From Cannabis sativa (taxonomy: Eukaryota > Streptophyta > Magnoliopsida > Rosales > Cannabaceae), in the NCBI RefSeq assembly GCF_029168945.1, contig NC_083601.1, positions 39,995,660-40,059,659 of the forward strand: a stretch of 64,000 nucleotides of DNA, given 5' to 3'. The notes under the pieces are model-generated. The model ran no database searches and was not told the DNA's origin. It saw only the letters and a list, made by a program, of their open reading frames with translations. The position numbers were made by a program, and so were the translations under genes. Numbering within the stretch: the first letter of the stretch is position 1; each line of letters opens with the position of its first letter. Positions 42,904-57,208 of the stretch are shown piece after piece.

Positions 42904-43590
42904 TCAAGCGAAATAGACGGGGCATCTCCTATCCTTGGAAATTTTCAAGATAAGGCCATCGGGGCCCACATCCACATCACAGTTGGCATACATCCGATGG
43001 CGCTTACTCTCCCACGACGACACTCTAAATCTAATCGTGGACGTCAATTCTAGACGAAACACAACCGTTCCTTTGGCACGATCGTTCATGAATTCCCTCC
43101 ATCGCTGGCTGTTGACGGTCAACGTGGCCCCACTAAACGCAGCGTTTATGAGCCTAGTGCTCTTAGGCTCTTGGTAAAACGGTTCCATTATAAGTGGAGT
43201 CGACCCGATCTTCTGATCTCGGTAGTAAACCGACCCGTCCATCGAATCATAACGTATCCCTATGTTGTGATTGGAGTTACGGGCAGATGCGTTGAAGGTT
43301 ATTCGGGCATTTTCGAACCCGGTATCTTGGCCCAAACCCGGAACCGAAAATTCGTGAATGTGAAATCTTGGGCGGTGGGGGCGTAGGCTAAGCCACAGTA
43401 TGAAAGAGATGATACCAACTATAAGAAGAAGACTCAAGAAAATGGCGCAGATCATTTTGGAGACCCGTGTAGAGAGGCTCTCATGGACTCGGTGGACGTA
43501 GTAGCGAGCGGTGTGGTGGCGCTTCAAGGGTTGGGGTTGGTTCTCCCTATTGTTCCTTTGGATCGGTAAACGGTCCGGAGTAGAGTACAT
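42904..43590 (-). CDS. NDR1/HIN1-like (NHL) LEA_2 membrane protein
   Basis: A single-exon gene of 228 aa, as is usual for this family. The N-terminal 45 residues are basic and Gln/Asn-rich (cytosolic). One strong membrane anchor follows at about 46-69 (MICAIFLSLLLIVGIISFIL), then a roughly 155-residue LEA_2 domain with FSVPGLG, the conserved FNASARNSN-type block (classically NPN) and YYRDQKIGSTPL. It ends CPVYFA, with TGA at 42904. The start is the first Met of the frame and precedes an N-terminus typical of NHLs. Family members sit at the plasma membrane or plasmodesmata and many respond to pathogens or control sugar export; the role of this one cannot be deduced. It has no partner nearby; the closest gene is LpxD, which converges on it. 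Confidence 0.9.
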   Translation of the reverse strand: MYSTPDRLPIQRNNRENQPQPLKRHHTARYYVHRVHESLSTRVSKMICAIFLSLLLIVGIISFILWLSLRPHRPRFHIHEFSVPGLGQDTGFENARITFNASARNSNHNIGIRYDSMDGSVYYRDQKIGSTPLIMEPFYQEPKSTRLINAAFSGATLTVNSQRWREFMNDRAKGTVVFRLELTSTIRFRVSSWESKRHRMYANCDVDVGPDGLILKISKDRRCPVYFA

Positions 43591-46500
43591 TTTTTTTTGG
43601 ATTGAGGAGTTGGATCAATTTTGATATTTTTTTTTGGATAAGTAGAGTTTATTTGAAGTGATTTAATGCATGCAAATAGAGTAGTGTTTATAGAGTTTTA
43701 TGGTTTTATGTATGTCAATATTATAAGAATGGTGGAGCCTTGAAGGAGAATGGAGATGAGACGATGAAGGAGTTTAGGTATTTTGCATGGGAAAGAAAGG
43801 AATAAGCATATATGAATATGTACATTACATCGTTGTTTTTGGATACATACCTACGCAAAATGATGCGTTAAAGTCACTTTACATAAAGTGCATAACGTCT
43901 GTAATTTTACAAGTGTGATGATTAATTAACTCGTCATTATTCTTATTTTTATCTTTTATTTATGATCAAACTTATTAAACATATAGAGATTAGGTTCATC
44001 AAAGTAATTATAGTGTGAGAAATTTTACGGGCTAAGAATACGTTCGACTGTTCCGGCCTCCACCCAAAATTTAGACTAAAGAAAGAAAACACGATAGTTT
44101 AAGTAAGCAATTTTAGTTATTCACATCTTTTTCAGATAATATAGTTAGTGAATTATTAGCAGAAAGCAAATTTTGTAGCTGTAACTTGTGAGTGGATTAC
44201 CTATTACATTCTCTAAGAGATCATTTTAGTACTTCAGATCTTTTTTAGACTATATTCAATTTTTTTGAAGCATGCATCTCTAATTTATGTTTATTGTATA
44301 TATAAATTAGCACTTCTTGCAGTCAAGGTGAATGGTGAATTAATTTGAATGGATATTTTCTCATTAAACTCAATTTGTATTTTCAATGAATGTTCATTGT
44401 TGAAAAAAAAATAAACACCAATCATCTTAATCATAGAGTAGAGAGTGGAAGCAAGATGTTTAAGTGATCGGTCTCTTGTAATCATATTATAGAAGCAAGA
44501 TAATGATCGCTAGTCTAGCTACCATACCAATCCAAGTAAGTCATTTCCAATCCCTGAAAAGTGAACAAGGTAATTATAAGCTCTAGTATATTGCTATAAA
44601 GTATCCTTAATTATGCATAACATCCTAGAATATATATGTATGGTTATTGGTTTAATTTAAAAGCGATCCCACATATAATAATTTCAAATTAATTATGTGA
44701 AACATGATATGTACACCAATCAAATTTCACTATATATAATTAAGTGCTATACACCTAATAAAATGTTTTTGTTTAGTATAAATACATAAATATTTGAAAT
44801 CATCAATTTTTTATTAATTTTCAAGATCCATGTTTGAGTGAAGAGACAAGAGGTTTTTCTCTTTTTTTGGAGTGAAGAGGCTTATTTTGCCCTTATTTTG
44901 CAGTCCATTAGTGGACCCACGTGTCTTCGATATATAGGCGTGGCCCATCAACCAATATGGTGGAGGGTTTGATTGGGCATAGATCCAGTTAGGCGTTGGG
45001 CAAGGGAATCATTAAGGCCCAACTTCAAAATCTTAGTAGATAGCTTGTGTGGCCCAAATTATTCATTGGACTGGCGTAGTCACAGGCTTTTGGATTGGGC
45101 CGGTTAATATATTCCCGGTCACTAATTACATGCGTGTTGCAAAATCTTACGAGTGATGTTTGGTCGAATAAATTTTATAAATACCATGTATGTACCTAAG
45201 TACGTGGTCATTAGAAGATGTTAATTATTCTTAAAAATGTTGTTGATATCAGTTCCTCAATGAATTCTTTCGTTTTTATATATAATAAGATCGATGAGAG
45301 CAATTTAAAAAGAAAAGAAAAAAGGTTTTCATGAAATAATAATCGAATCAAATCAAGAAGTTGCGTAATCTGTTAATAGAATAAGTTGGAATTATTGTTT
45401 GTTACACATGGGTGTATTAATTTAAAGTAGAGACATGAGATAACTAATTTTTGTTTTTGTTGGTACAAAAATCCATAATATATTAGCCACTATGCTGCAT
45501 GCAGGGACCGGACTAGCTGTTGTACTTAATAAACTATTTCCTTATACGGTTGACTGCAATGAATTACGAAAATGATTTATTAATTATTACACAAAAAGTC
45601 ATGTCTATAAAACTAGTATACTTAAGATGAACAATATAATAATAAGTTTCCTTTTTGGACGTGCATGAATTTGGAAACCATAATATATTAAATATATTTA
45701 CTTAGACGCGTGGCCATCTACTATACAAACTAGATTGATAGAGTGTCCAGCCACGCACCAACCAAATATGCAGCTTTTATATATTTGGTCACATCACATG
45801 GAGGTCTCGCGCGTGTGTTTTACCTAATCAATAAATTATTAAGCTGCTATTATTGCTCCCTCAAAACAAAATTTATATGAACTAATTAATTTTCCATAAT
45901 AACCGAACTCATGTACGTCATCGATCGTTTACTTGAAACTAAGGTAAATTGTAGAAATTTAGTATAAGTTGCTGTGAAAACAATATACTATATATAAAAT
46001 GAATATGATATTTTTTTTATTAATTAATTTTGAAATAGGACTGAATGTATATAATTTCAAGATATATCATGATATTAGAGTCGAATTAAAAACTTCCATT
46101 CTCCCTTTTAACTTTTTATTTGGGACTTGAAATTCTTTCAAATATCACTACATTATTAATAGGTAGAAATATATAAGATGAATAAGTTATTTTTTTCTTT
46201 TATCAATTGAACTATGGATCTTATTTTAAATTCTAACAAAATATTTATCTGTTTTATAAGTTTTAAATATTTGACTTTTCGAACCAAGCATATGTATATG
46301 TGTAGAAGTTAACTCTACTTAATGATCAATTCAATGAATAAACCAATAATTGACGTTAATTAATTAATTTGATACAATATAAAAGAAAATTTGCCCCCTC
46401 CTACTACGTACATGCAGTTTAATTTTATATAGATAAAACGTCTCTACGTACGTGACTGGTAATTAATTAAGGCATATATACTATAAGTACGTACTACTAT

Positions 46501-47967
46501 GCCAACTGCATTAATTCCGTTTCTCTAATTTGTTATCAAGTACATATAAGAAGTGATATATATATATATATAGATCATAAGTAATTACTAGATGATCATG
46601 ATTCATGAGATATTTTTTTTTTTAAAAAAAAAAAAATGATGATCATAAGAAATTATATATATTTTTCATTAATTTGCTATACAGTCATGTATTAATTACG
46701 GGATTGCGATCTTTTAATGCATGTCAAATGAACAATATTATTCCCGTAATATACTCTAACAGCTTTGCTAGAGTTAGTAATAATTTAGTTGTTCATCGTG
46801 TAAACACTATTATATTAATTATATAATACATGTACCTACACCAATCTCGCTCGTATATTTATATATATTTTAAAATGAATATTAATTTTTACATATAATA
46901 CAAGTACATATTTATATATGTTATATCTGTTATTGATCTTATAATAATTTTTTAACTACTCATGATCAATTTTCAACTATCTCCATATTGTATAATATTA
47001 TACCCGCGGACCAATTAAAGAAAAAAGACTATCATGATACGAAAGCTCAAATTTAATTAATTCATTGACTTTAAACTTTTTGATTTTTTGTGGTAATAAA
47101 AGAGGATTAATTTTTATTAGAACAAAATAATTCTGTTTGCTCCGTGAAATTTTTTATTTATTTTTATTATAAATATATATAAATAAAGGTCTCGTGGACG
47201 TCATAAACTTTTACATTATTAATTTTAAACTACTGAATTAAATAAAATACAAAGGTCAATGTCAAAAATATTGTAATTAAATTTAGTTATAAATAATCAA
47301 TTAAAAAAGAAAATATAAGGGTCAAAACTTGTCTCTCTAATTAATAAAAATAAATTTATAAAATTGTTATCCCAATTTCGACCCATTGCCGCCCCTAGCT
47401 CCTGGCCCAGACCTTAACTCGGACCGGCGCTACTCGCCTCAAACCCTAGATTGAATTTGGACTCTGACTTCAACTCAGACTCAATCGGGGTTCGACTCCC
47501 GCCTCTCGAATCGACCTTGACTCCGTGCTCGAATCTCTGACCCCAACTCAGCCCAGAACCCGATCTATGTATATTATCACTAATGTACAGACTGTACAGT
47601 AGATTCGTATAAAAGCTCTAACCACACATCTGTTAATTAATTTTATACACTACTAAATTACTGATCCAACATATATACCACGTTGGAAACGGGGTTGTGT
47701 GTTGGTACTTGGTAACATGTCCATGTTGAGCGCTTTCATTTTTTTGTTATATAAAATAAAATATACATAACGTGCATTGTGGAGTCATGACATATAATTG
47801 GTTGATTTTATCTGGTGCTGTACAGTTTCCTTTAGTTACGGGTCTAAAATATTATCTCTTAATTTTAATAAAAGTAATAATAGATCTAATTTTAGTTTGT
47901 ATTAAGATAAGAATTATATAGTTCTATCTTAATATTTTTTATATTTTTGTCCAGTATTCTTCCTCAA
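43591..47967. other. 4.4 kb with no recognised gene
   Basis: Begins with the NHL promoter. No frame longer than about 65 codons looks real. Notable content: several GGCCCA/TGGGCC-type motifs at about 44940-45110, poly-A/T at 46610-46640, and a GC-rich tract at 47380-47570. An unrecognised non-coding RNA cannot be excluded. Confidence 0.5.
47380..47570. repeat. GC-rich degenerate GACTC/CCCGAC-type tract
   Basis: About 190 bp of irregular repeats such as CTCGGACC, CTCGAATC, AACTCAGAC and GACCCC stand out from the AT-rich surroundings. The composition resembles the tract at 17006-17102, but it is not clearly the same sequence. Confidence 0.5.
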
Positions 47968-47970
47968 GAT

Positions 47971-48284
47971 TACTACAAGACATGTCACTTTTAAGTAAAA
48001 GTTAGTATTAATTGCGCTGGTAAAATAGAATTTATCTATGATGTGTTAGCAAAAGGGGGTTGGCAAATCAATGTTAGTATTAGAACTTTTGCAAGCATAA
48101 AATGAAAAGCGCTGGCAAAAAAGACTTTTTTCAGCATATAAATGTGCTGGTAAAAGTTAGATTTTAGGCACTGCAAATGTACGCTGGTAAAACTTTGATC
48201 TCTTTGCCAGCGCAGGTTTGCAAAATGCTAACTTTTACCAAATGATAGCGAATGTCTTTGGTAAAAGTGACATTTCTTGTAGTG
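47971..48284. mobile_element. CACTA (En/Spm) MITE
   Basis: A 314-bp element flanked by GAT (47968-47970 and 48285-48287), the 3-bp duplication expected of CACTA elements. The complement of the right end is CACTACAAGAAATGTCACTT; the left end is TACTACAAGACATGTCACTT, with the first base changed. The interior repeats GCTGGTAAAA and TTTTACCA motifs, as in subterminal regions of CACTA elements. No coding capacity. Confidence 0.75.
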
Positions 48285-48299
48285 GATTGACTATTTTTT

Positions 48300-49465
48300 T
48301 TTTTCTATTAATTAACCAATTTTAGCTTAACTATATAATGTGGATTGAAAATTCTTAAAAATTTGGATACTATGATAAAATTATGGGGTTTTACCTTAAA
48401 ACTAATAAATGGTATATGTAAAGTCTTTTTTTGGCAAGTTAGTTGACAAAATATTTTTCTTTTATGATAAGATTCTTGTGCATTCATAACCGATTTCTTA
48501 CCTTGTTTATTCGGTTTGTAGTTGCTATTTTCCTTGTTAGGAAAATTGCACTTTTCAGCTGAACTTTCCTTTGTTTGGAAACTTCTTAAAAGAGAAGAAA
48601 TTCTCTTTTGGAAAGTTGTCTTTTTTAGACAAACTTTGATTATTGACTTTTCCTTATTGATTTTGATTGTATCTTGATACAATCAGAATATGTAATCTGC
48701 TTTTTAAGTGTGAATCGAAGCATTAATAGAGGATCGGACCCGATTATAGCAAATTTCCCATTTCTGGTCTGATCTGTTGCGTCAGCATCCGAATCTGATA
48801 CTGCAGATCGTGTTAATTTCTTAGGAAAGTTTTTGTACAGCTGTAAATTCGATCCTGTGACTGTTTCTAAGGTTTCTATGTTCTATAAATAGAGCCTAGA
48901 GAGCATTCATTCGAATAAGCTCTTCCATTAATCATTTTTTGCACTTATCTTATTTGAGATAAGAGAGTTGTGAGAGCCTAGTTGTTCATCTAGGTTCTAG
49001 TCGTCTATTTCTATTCTTACTCTGTCCTAGAGGTTGTGAAGAACTACTTGACTGAACAAGAGATTGGTCTTCGGGAGAAGACTTGATAAAGCCTTACTTC
49101 GGGAGGAAGTAAGCACTTGGTCTTCGGGAGAAGACTTGTTGAAGCCTTACTTCGAGAGGAAGTAAGCACTCACACTTCAAAGACGAAGGGAGTTTGGGCT
49201 TGAAGGTGTTTCAAGAAGTCAGATTCATAAAGTGGATTACGAAGGATTGCGGCAATACTTTAGAGGGAGTCTAAACTTGTTTAAGTCAATTGTCTTTGTA
49301 ATTTTGATACTTTATTAATTGATTTCATTCTCTGGGCATGGCCCCGTGGACTAATAGTGTTCGGGAGAACACTGATACCACGTATAAATCTCTTGTGTCA
49401 AGTTATTTATTTTTCTGCAAATATTTTATATTCTGTCTGTTCTGTTTTGTCACTGCAAAACGAGT
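48300..49465 (+). mobile_element. Probable solo LTR
   Basis: The block has the layout of a Copia-like LTR: a TATA box (TCTATAAATAGAGCC at about 48880) is followed by a transcribed-looking region and T-rich sequence ending near TTTCTGCAAATATTTTATAT. No second LTR or internal domain is seen. A 53-bp tandem repeat lies inside (49064-49169). Both borders are uncertain. Confidence 0.4.
49064..49169. repeat. Two 53-bp tandem repeats
   Basis: Units start TTGGTCTTCGGGAGAAGACT at 49064 and 49117, with three or so differences between them. Confidence 0.85.
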
Positions 49466-49472
49466 TTCTATT

Positions 49473-52400
49473 CACTACTAGAAAAATGATGTTTGGCAAC
49501 ACTTTTTTTTAACTATGTAAATCTAAATAGCAACACTTTTAAAAGTGTTGCCTCCTAGACCGCTGCCAAAAGATAAGAACATAAGACAACACTTGTATAA
49601 GTGTTGTCTTAAGATAGTTTTTAATGCTTTTGTAAACATATATAGCTAACACTTTTTTAAAAAACGTTGCAATATGGAATATAGCATACAACAACACTTT
49701 TTCTTTAAGTGTTGTATTATAAAAATTATTATATAATTAAATTTGAATTTTTCACCGAGCATACATTAGTATTAGTATTGCCACCCAATATATATATATA
49801 AAAAAAACAATAAATAAAAAATCAAATACGTACATCAAATAGAATTTGCATAAATTTTTTCGCATTAAATGTAAAAGTTATAGAACATAATTTAAAATTA
49901 ATACAAAATTATTTAAGTATTACAAAGCTCTACATAAACTATTACAATGAAGACAGTAAATATGTCAAATTGTGTATATCGACAATGTGAATTTCTAATT
50001 TATCACTTTGATTTGCAAGACAATTAAATGAAATAAAAACAAAAAATTCATAGAAATAATGTGTTGTCCACTCTCTTCATCAAACTGCAATTAGTCCATC
50101 CGAATCACTGGCACTGCACAAAAAAAAATATATTTATTATTAGTAACTTATATAGTGATATACATGCATTAAAAGAATATTAAATCTGGAATCAAGTATA
50201 ATTAAATCTGATTTCATGTTTAGTACATATAAAAATATCTCATCATAGCATACATTTTTAATCTGTCATTGCTAGAAATTTTACTTTAATATTTGCCACA
50301 GTACAAACATTGGGATCAATTACCATAATAAGTTTGACTATAACGTACAATACATATTACTATTAGAGATAAATTATTTAGATCAACCAGTAAAAGATAT
50401 ATATATCTACAGTGGGAGACAAAAATTTCTTTTCTACATTAATAAAAAAACTATATCTATTTTTATAGAAAAGAAAAATATAAATTTTTGGTAACATAAA
50501 TAAATATATGAGAATAAATTAAAATTATTTATTAAATATATAAATATGTGAAATAAAAATAAAAATTATAATTATAATTTTTTAAAGATAATAGTAAAAA
50601 TATATGATTGAAGAATTGAAAAAAAGTAAGATATATGTATGTGTGTAGGTTAACCCCAAAAGTTAGCAAAGACAATTTTCGAGATCAGCTAATGATTTAT
50701 TCTAAAGATTAGCGAGATTAGCCTCCAAAGTTAGGTATGACTATACACACTTGGCATGTATATATATATAGCTCACGAGCCACTCGATATGCATGCTCAT
50801 GAGGGTCACTCAACATGCATGCCACAAGGGTCATTTGGCATGTATGTTGCAAGAGTCACTCTCAAGATGAATGCTGCAAGAGTGACTCAACATGCATGTT
50901 GGCAGAGTCACTCGACATGCATGCTACAAGGGCCACTCAGTATGCACGCTACACTTGACATGCATGCTACGAGTACCACTCGACATGCATGCTACAAAGC
51001 ATGTATGCTACAAGAGTCACTCGACATACATGCTATGAGGACCACTCGGCATGCAAGCTACAAGGGTCACTCATCAGGCATCGTACGAGAACCACTTAAT
51101 ATGCATGCTACGAGAGTCACTAAGCATGCATGCTACAAGGACCACTCGACATGCACGTTCTAAGAATCACTCGACATGCCGTCTTATAATAGATCATTGC
51201 AACAAATCGTAATGTTCCTCAATAAGATAATCGACACTAGGTGAGTTATTATACACAAAAAAAGTCAAAAAGACAGTGCACACAAGTATGTATATTATTT
51301 AAATATATTTTGACGAAAGAAATATATTTCTTCGACTAAGACTTGAACTATATGTGTAAATACATAATAAATAGAGAAATTAAAACAAGTTGCATAATCA
51401 CAAAGAAAGAAATTCACCTATTTTTCAACATGGTGCAAAAATATACTTCTTTTTAAATAAAATTAGAAACAGAGGAAACTTATATTAGGAGGAGGTTCGA
51501 TTCACAGTTCTAGTAAGCTTGGGGTTCTTATGTCATTTCAATGAGTGGCCAATCACGTAGTACTCTAAGAAAATTAAAAATCTTAAGTATTATCTAAACC
51601 TTATAAATTTACTTCAACTAGTATATGCTTATTTCTTTTATGAATTTATTTCACAATACTTAACAAAATTTCAGGTTTAGAGCTCCTCACCTTCTATCCC
51701 TTAAGTGTTTGTTCCCTGATCAATAACACAATCTAGAATGTTATATGAAGCAAATTAACTTAGCTCCTTACTATAATTATCAATCTCTCAATTACAACTT
51801 CTATGTTTCTTTCATAATTAGAATTCTATCCTTGTCCATCTTTCAATTTCTAAAAATGTATAAATTATAATACCATGCTACCACTTAGACTGATGAAGAC
51901 CATATTGAAACAACATTCAACAAGCATATATACCAAGATAATATAGAGTTCTTAATGTAAATGCTCACAAGCTTGCTGCATGGGCTTTGTTGTGTCTTTC
52001 TTTGATTTTTCTGAACTCTGTGGAGGTGGATTATATCATATCCTCTTGAACTTGTTTTCTTGTGCCCTGTTTTTAGAAATTTTCAGTTTAATATAATTTT
52101 CTTTTCATAGAAAACAAAAGAAAAGATAATGAGACTAAATTAATTAAAGAACAAAGTACGAAGAAAATATAAATCAACTAGAAAATAATATTCAAGTAGG
52201 CTTGTTAAGCATAAATGGTCAAGATGCCATTTTTTTTATTTCATTTGATATATTATTGACACTTCTCACAAAAAAATTATTTTCATAGATTATATGAGTG
52301 TATTTCTTAGTTTTAAATTATAATGTTGAACCTATTGATAGATATTGATTTTTGTTATGATTACATGAACTAATATTGAGATTTCATTAGAGAAAGCCAT

Positions 52401-53877
52401 CTCTAATGGATGAAATAGTTAATTCAGCCTTTTGATAGTTCAGTTTGCTGAGTACTTTTAGCTACTATGTATTACTTACCATTTGACAGTATGAAATCTA
52501 GTGGACATGTTACCACATTAATGGTAAGCCAATATATTGTACTTAAGAACATAATACGCTAGAAAAAGTCATTCCTAATCTAACATGATCCAAGGGCACA
52601 TTTCGATGGATATTAAATAAAGAACTAGAATGACTTCTTTATTGAACAAAAAGTAGGAAACAAGTCATCCATCAAAACACTAGATTATAATAAATTTCAC
52701 TATTAGAATTTAGACACATTATTTTGCATAAAATGGACGACTAATAGTCAAGTGAAGCCGCCATGGAAAATGCATTTACTTTCAAAAATTGAATAAATGA
52801 ATGTTGCTTATAAGAAAAGTACCTGGTAAGTCAATCATATGTATATATTGAAAGCAACTAATAGATACATCAAATAGAACAATTTTAAGAAAAAAAATGA
52901 GGTAATCAATTAATCATACAATGATCAATGAATCATGGAGAAAAATAATTAATTAATTATTAAGAAAAATAAATGCAGAAACTAAAACATAATTAAAATC
53001 CAAAATGGTTGTTGTGTAAAAAGAAATTCAAATAGTCCTAAATTTATAACTTCGACAAGAAAAAGTTGATATATAGAGCTTTATTCTTAAGGGTTTACCT
53101 TGCTTAGTTTAATTGGTTTGAAATTTACTCTGCTCTATTGTCTCTCATTCTTTAAATTTAATTTGTTCTTCTTTCCTCAATAGTCCTCGTAAAATATAGA
53201 AGCACTGTCTCTTTGAACCATGGTTAGTAAAAATTATAAGTAATCATTATAAATATTAAACTTACAATTTTCAACTAAAAAGTAGAACACCCTAAGCATA
53301 CGACATACGAGAAAATAAGAAAAAGTTTAAAAACCAGAGAAGGGTTGAATGGGAGTGACCTTTCAACCTTTCTAAAGAAGATCACCTTCAATTCTGATGG
53401 GAGAGTGAGGATGAAGCTTTGAAAACTTTCAAAAGAGCTTACCAGCAGCATAAAGAAAACCAGAGGAAACCAAGTTCTTTATGCGCAGGAATGGGAAATT
53501 TAGCACGAAAGAAGTATGAGCAGTTATTAGAATATGTACTTGAGTACGTGTTCTTAATTTAGTTTTTAAAAAATATATTATTATTAATTATTACTAGAAA
53601 AAAAATTACTTAAAAATATCATTAGACACACTTTTATAAAAACTGTTGCTATTTTAATGGTGTAAATTGAAATCGCATCGCTTATTTAGAAGTGTTGTAC
53701 TTGATATTTTTAATAAACTACTAAAATAAATAAATAAATGAAAAATCTAACTAAATAGAGATTTGGCAACACTTTTTTCAAACAAGTCTTTATAATTAAA
53801 AAAATAGCATATTTAGTAACACTTTTGTTTGTAGTGTTGCTACATAACTGTTGCTAAATTTCCTTTTTGTAGTAGTG
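49473..53877. mobile_element. 4.4-kb non-autonomous CACTA (En/Spm) element
   Basis: The left end is CACTACTAGAAAAATGATG; the complement of the right end is CACTACTACAAAAAGGAAAT. It is flanked by ATT on both sides (49470-49472 and 53878-53880). Subterminal AACACTTTT/AAAAGTGTTG repeats occur near both ends (49490-49700 and 53640-53850), typical of CACTA elements. No transposase frame is visible. It carries a 25-bp minisatellite at 50776-51180. Some less AT-rich patches (50060-50110, 51960-52070, 53330-53480) could be exon remnants, for example ASDSDGLIAV with a stop on the minus strand at about 50090-50120, but I cannot identify them. Confidence 0.75.
50776..51180. repeat. 25-bp GCATGC minisatellite
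   Basis: About 16 degenerate copies of a unit close to CACTCGACATGCATGCTACA plus AGRGT; each carries the palindrome GCATGC or a variant. Two or three units are shortened (for example near 50950 and 51000). There is no unique spacer, so it is a tandem repeat and not a CRISPR array. It is open in one frame for 135 codons, which follows from its lack of stop triplets and is not taken as a gene. Confidence 0.85.
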
Positions 53878-54084
53878 ATTGCTGCACACGCATACAGTTT
53901 TATATTTTCTTATATATAACTGACATTTACAAAAATACGACTTTTCAGTATATATCCAAATGGAGTAGGGCGTGCATTAATCCATGTGAAACCAAACAAT
54001 ATTGTCCAATATATTATAAAGTTAATATTATGATATATATAGTTAGTTTTGAGGGTACAACTTGAGATTCACGTATATCATTAG

Positions 54085-54680
54085 TAGTGTGTTCATTGGA
54101 TCACATCCAATGTTTTTAGGCCTATCCAGATTCGATCCAATTATATATTGGATGTTAGATTTTACCATCCGCTCCGATCCAATTAATTTCGTCATCTAAT
54201 CGATCCAACATCCATTGGATGCTGGATTTGATCAGTTCTATCCATTGGATGTATTTCATATATATTTATTTGTTTAATTTGGATTTATGTAATATTTTAG
54301 ACTTAGTATTTTTTGGATCGGACCGGATCCAATCAAAATTTTTAGATCCAGTATGTATTTGATTGGACTGGATCCATTCAATCCAAGAACAAAAAAGTAA
54401 AACTTTAATGTTAATTTTCATATATACATATAGATTTAACGTATAACAATATAAAATCTAATTACTCATCCAAACTAAATGAAAATACTAAATAGTTCGA
54501 TTGGATGTTAAATGTATTGGATTTTTGGACACCTCATCCACCATCCAATTCGATCCAATTGGATATTTAAAAATAACATCCAATCCGATCCGATGACAAT
54601 TGGATATCCAATGTTTAGCGGTCGGTTGTAATTGGGTCGATCGGTTCTCATTGGATTGGATCGATTTATGCACACCCCTA
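54085..54680. mobile_element. hAT-type element built of GGATCCAAT repeats
   Basis: A 596-bp element flanked by the 8-bp duplication ATCATTAG (54077-54084 and 54681-54688), the length typical of hAT elements. The left end is TAGTGTGTTCATTGGATC; the complement of the right end is TAGGGGTGTGCATAAATCGA. The interior is packed with both orientations of GGATCCAAT, ATCCAATGGAT and TCCGATCC. No transposase. Confidence 0.8.
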
Positions 54681-54688
54681 ATCATTAG

Positions 54689-55934
54689 CATTATTTTTCT
54701 TAGAAAATTTTGAAATGATAATTTTTAGATATTTTTTTATTTCTCAGAAAGTAAGGACAAACATTCATTGATAAAGTATATTACAACCGCCCCATGTCAG
54801 CGACGTCCCAATTAGCAATCTCAATATCTCATCCATATAGCCACAATATGAGGTATATATAGTGGATCATAGAAACAAATTTTTAGCAAATATAGTAAGA
54901 CAATGAGTTGGGGTGAGGGCACGTGGTGTGGGTTCCACATGTGAATTGATAAAAACTTTAAGGCTGCAAAATAATGTGGTTAAGAGAAAATTTTAATTAC
55001 ATATATGGTTAATTTCATATTCTTTAACTCGTGTAAACCGTAGACTGTATCTAGGTGCTGTGAAAATATTGCCGTTGACCATAATAAGTTTAATTTTTTT
55101 TGTCCTGGTTTTGATAATACATAGAGAAATAAAAATTCAACAGAAGCATCGTCATAATCATCCAACATATAATATATATATATACCTATTTTATATTAAA
55201 CAACTTTTGTTAACTTATGTTCTATGATAATATATAAAATATTAAAATTATGTATATATGGAATGATGTGAATATTGCAATTTTTTAATATTTATATTGC
55301 TTAACCGCACCCCAGCATGCAGTAGTAAAAAATTTAATCATAACTGCACTCAAGTATCAATAAAATTAATGAGCACGTACAGCCTTAATTAGAAGTTTAA
55401 TACTCTAATTATTGAAATGGTCTGATCAATTAATAAGTTATAAAGTATTATTTTTATTGCTCGAAAAGTAACGGTTAAAGAGTCTCATATTATTAGAAAA
55501 AATAAAAAACCTTTACGAGTATATCTGATCTGAAAGAGAAGAGTCAAGAAAATGAATTACCAAATATCATACTTACTTCATTTATGATCTATTTATCATT
55601 ACATATATTATATATAAATATAATACACTTTTGACAATTGGATTAAGATATAGATCAGGTCAAATTATTGTTCAAGCAACGGATTTGATTTTAAACGCCT
55701 TAGACCTCCAAACGATAAACCAATAAACGAAAACTTATTTTTCTGAGAAAATATTAGAAACTGAGCAAAGAAAATTCGACCCGAAGATGTGGACTTATTT
55801 AATTGCAACCTAACCAGACCTTGATGACTCATCCATTGATGAGTCGCTTGTACTTAACCAAACTAGTAAGGCAGCAAAAGAACTTCAAACTAATAATATA
55901 AGCCAAATGCTAGCTAGAGAAGAAATGGGTTAAT
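54689..55934. other. Intergenic region downstream of peroxidase 1
   Basis: AT-rich, no gene recognised. Its right end (about 55830-55934) is the 3' untranslated region of the peroxidase; GAGTCGCTTGTACTTAAC at 55842 is shared with the second peroxidase (59425). Confidence 0.5.

Positions 55935-57208
<1,274 letters not shown>

Noticed and set aside
48308..48682. 124-codon Lys-rich minus frame
   Set aside because: No recognisable domain, composition follows the AT bias, and it lies in a probable LTR.
50756..51163. 135-codon open frame over the 25-bp repeats
   Set aside because: It is entirely tandem repeat, has no family resemblance and is open only because the unit lacks stop triplets.
50776..51180. 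CRISPR-like array
   Set aside because: Units follow one another without unique spacers and are degenerate, in a plant transposon; it is a minisatellite.
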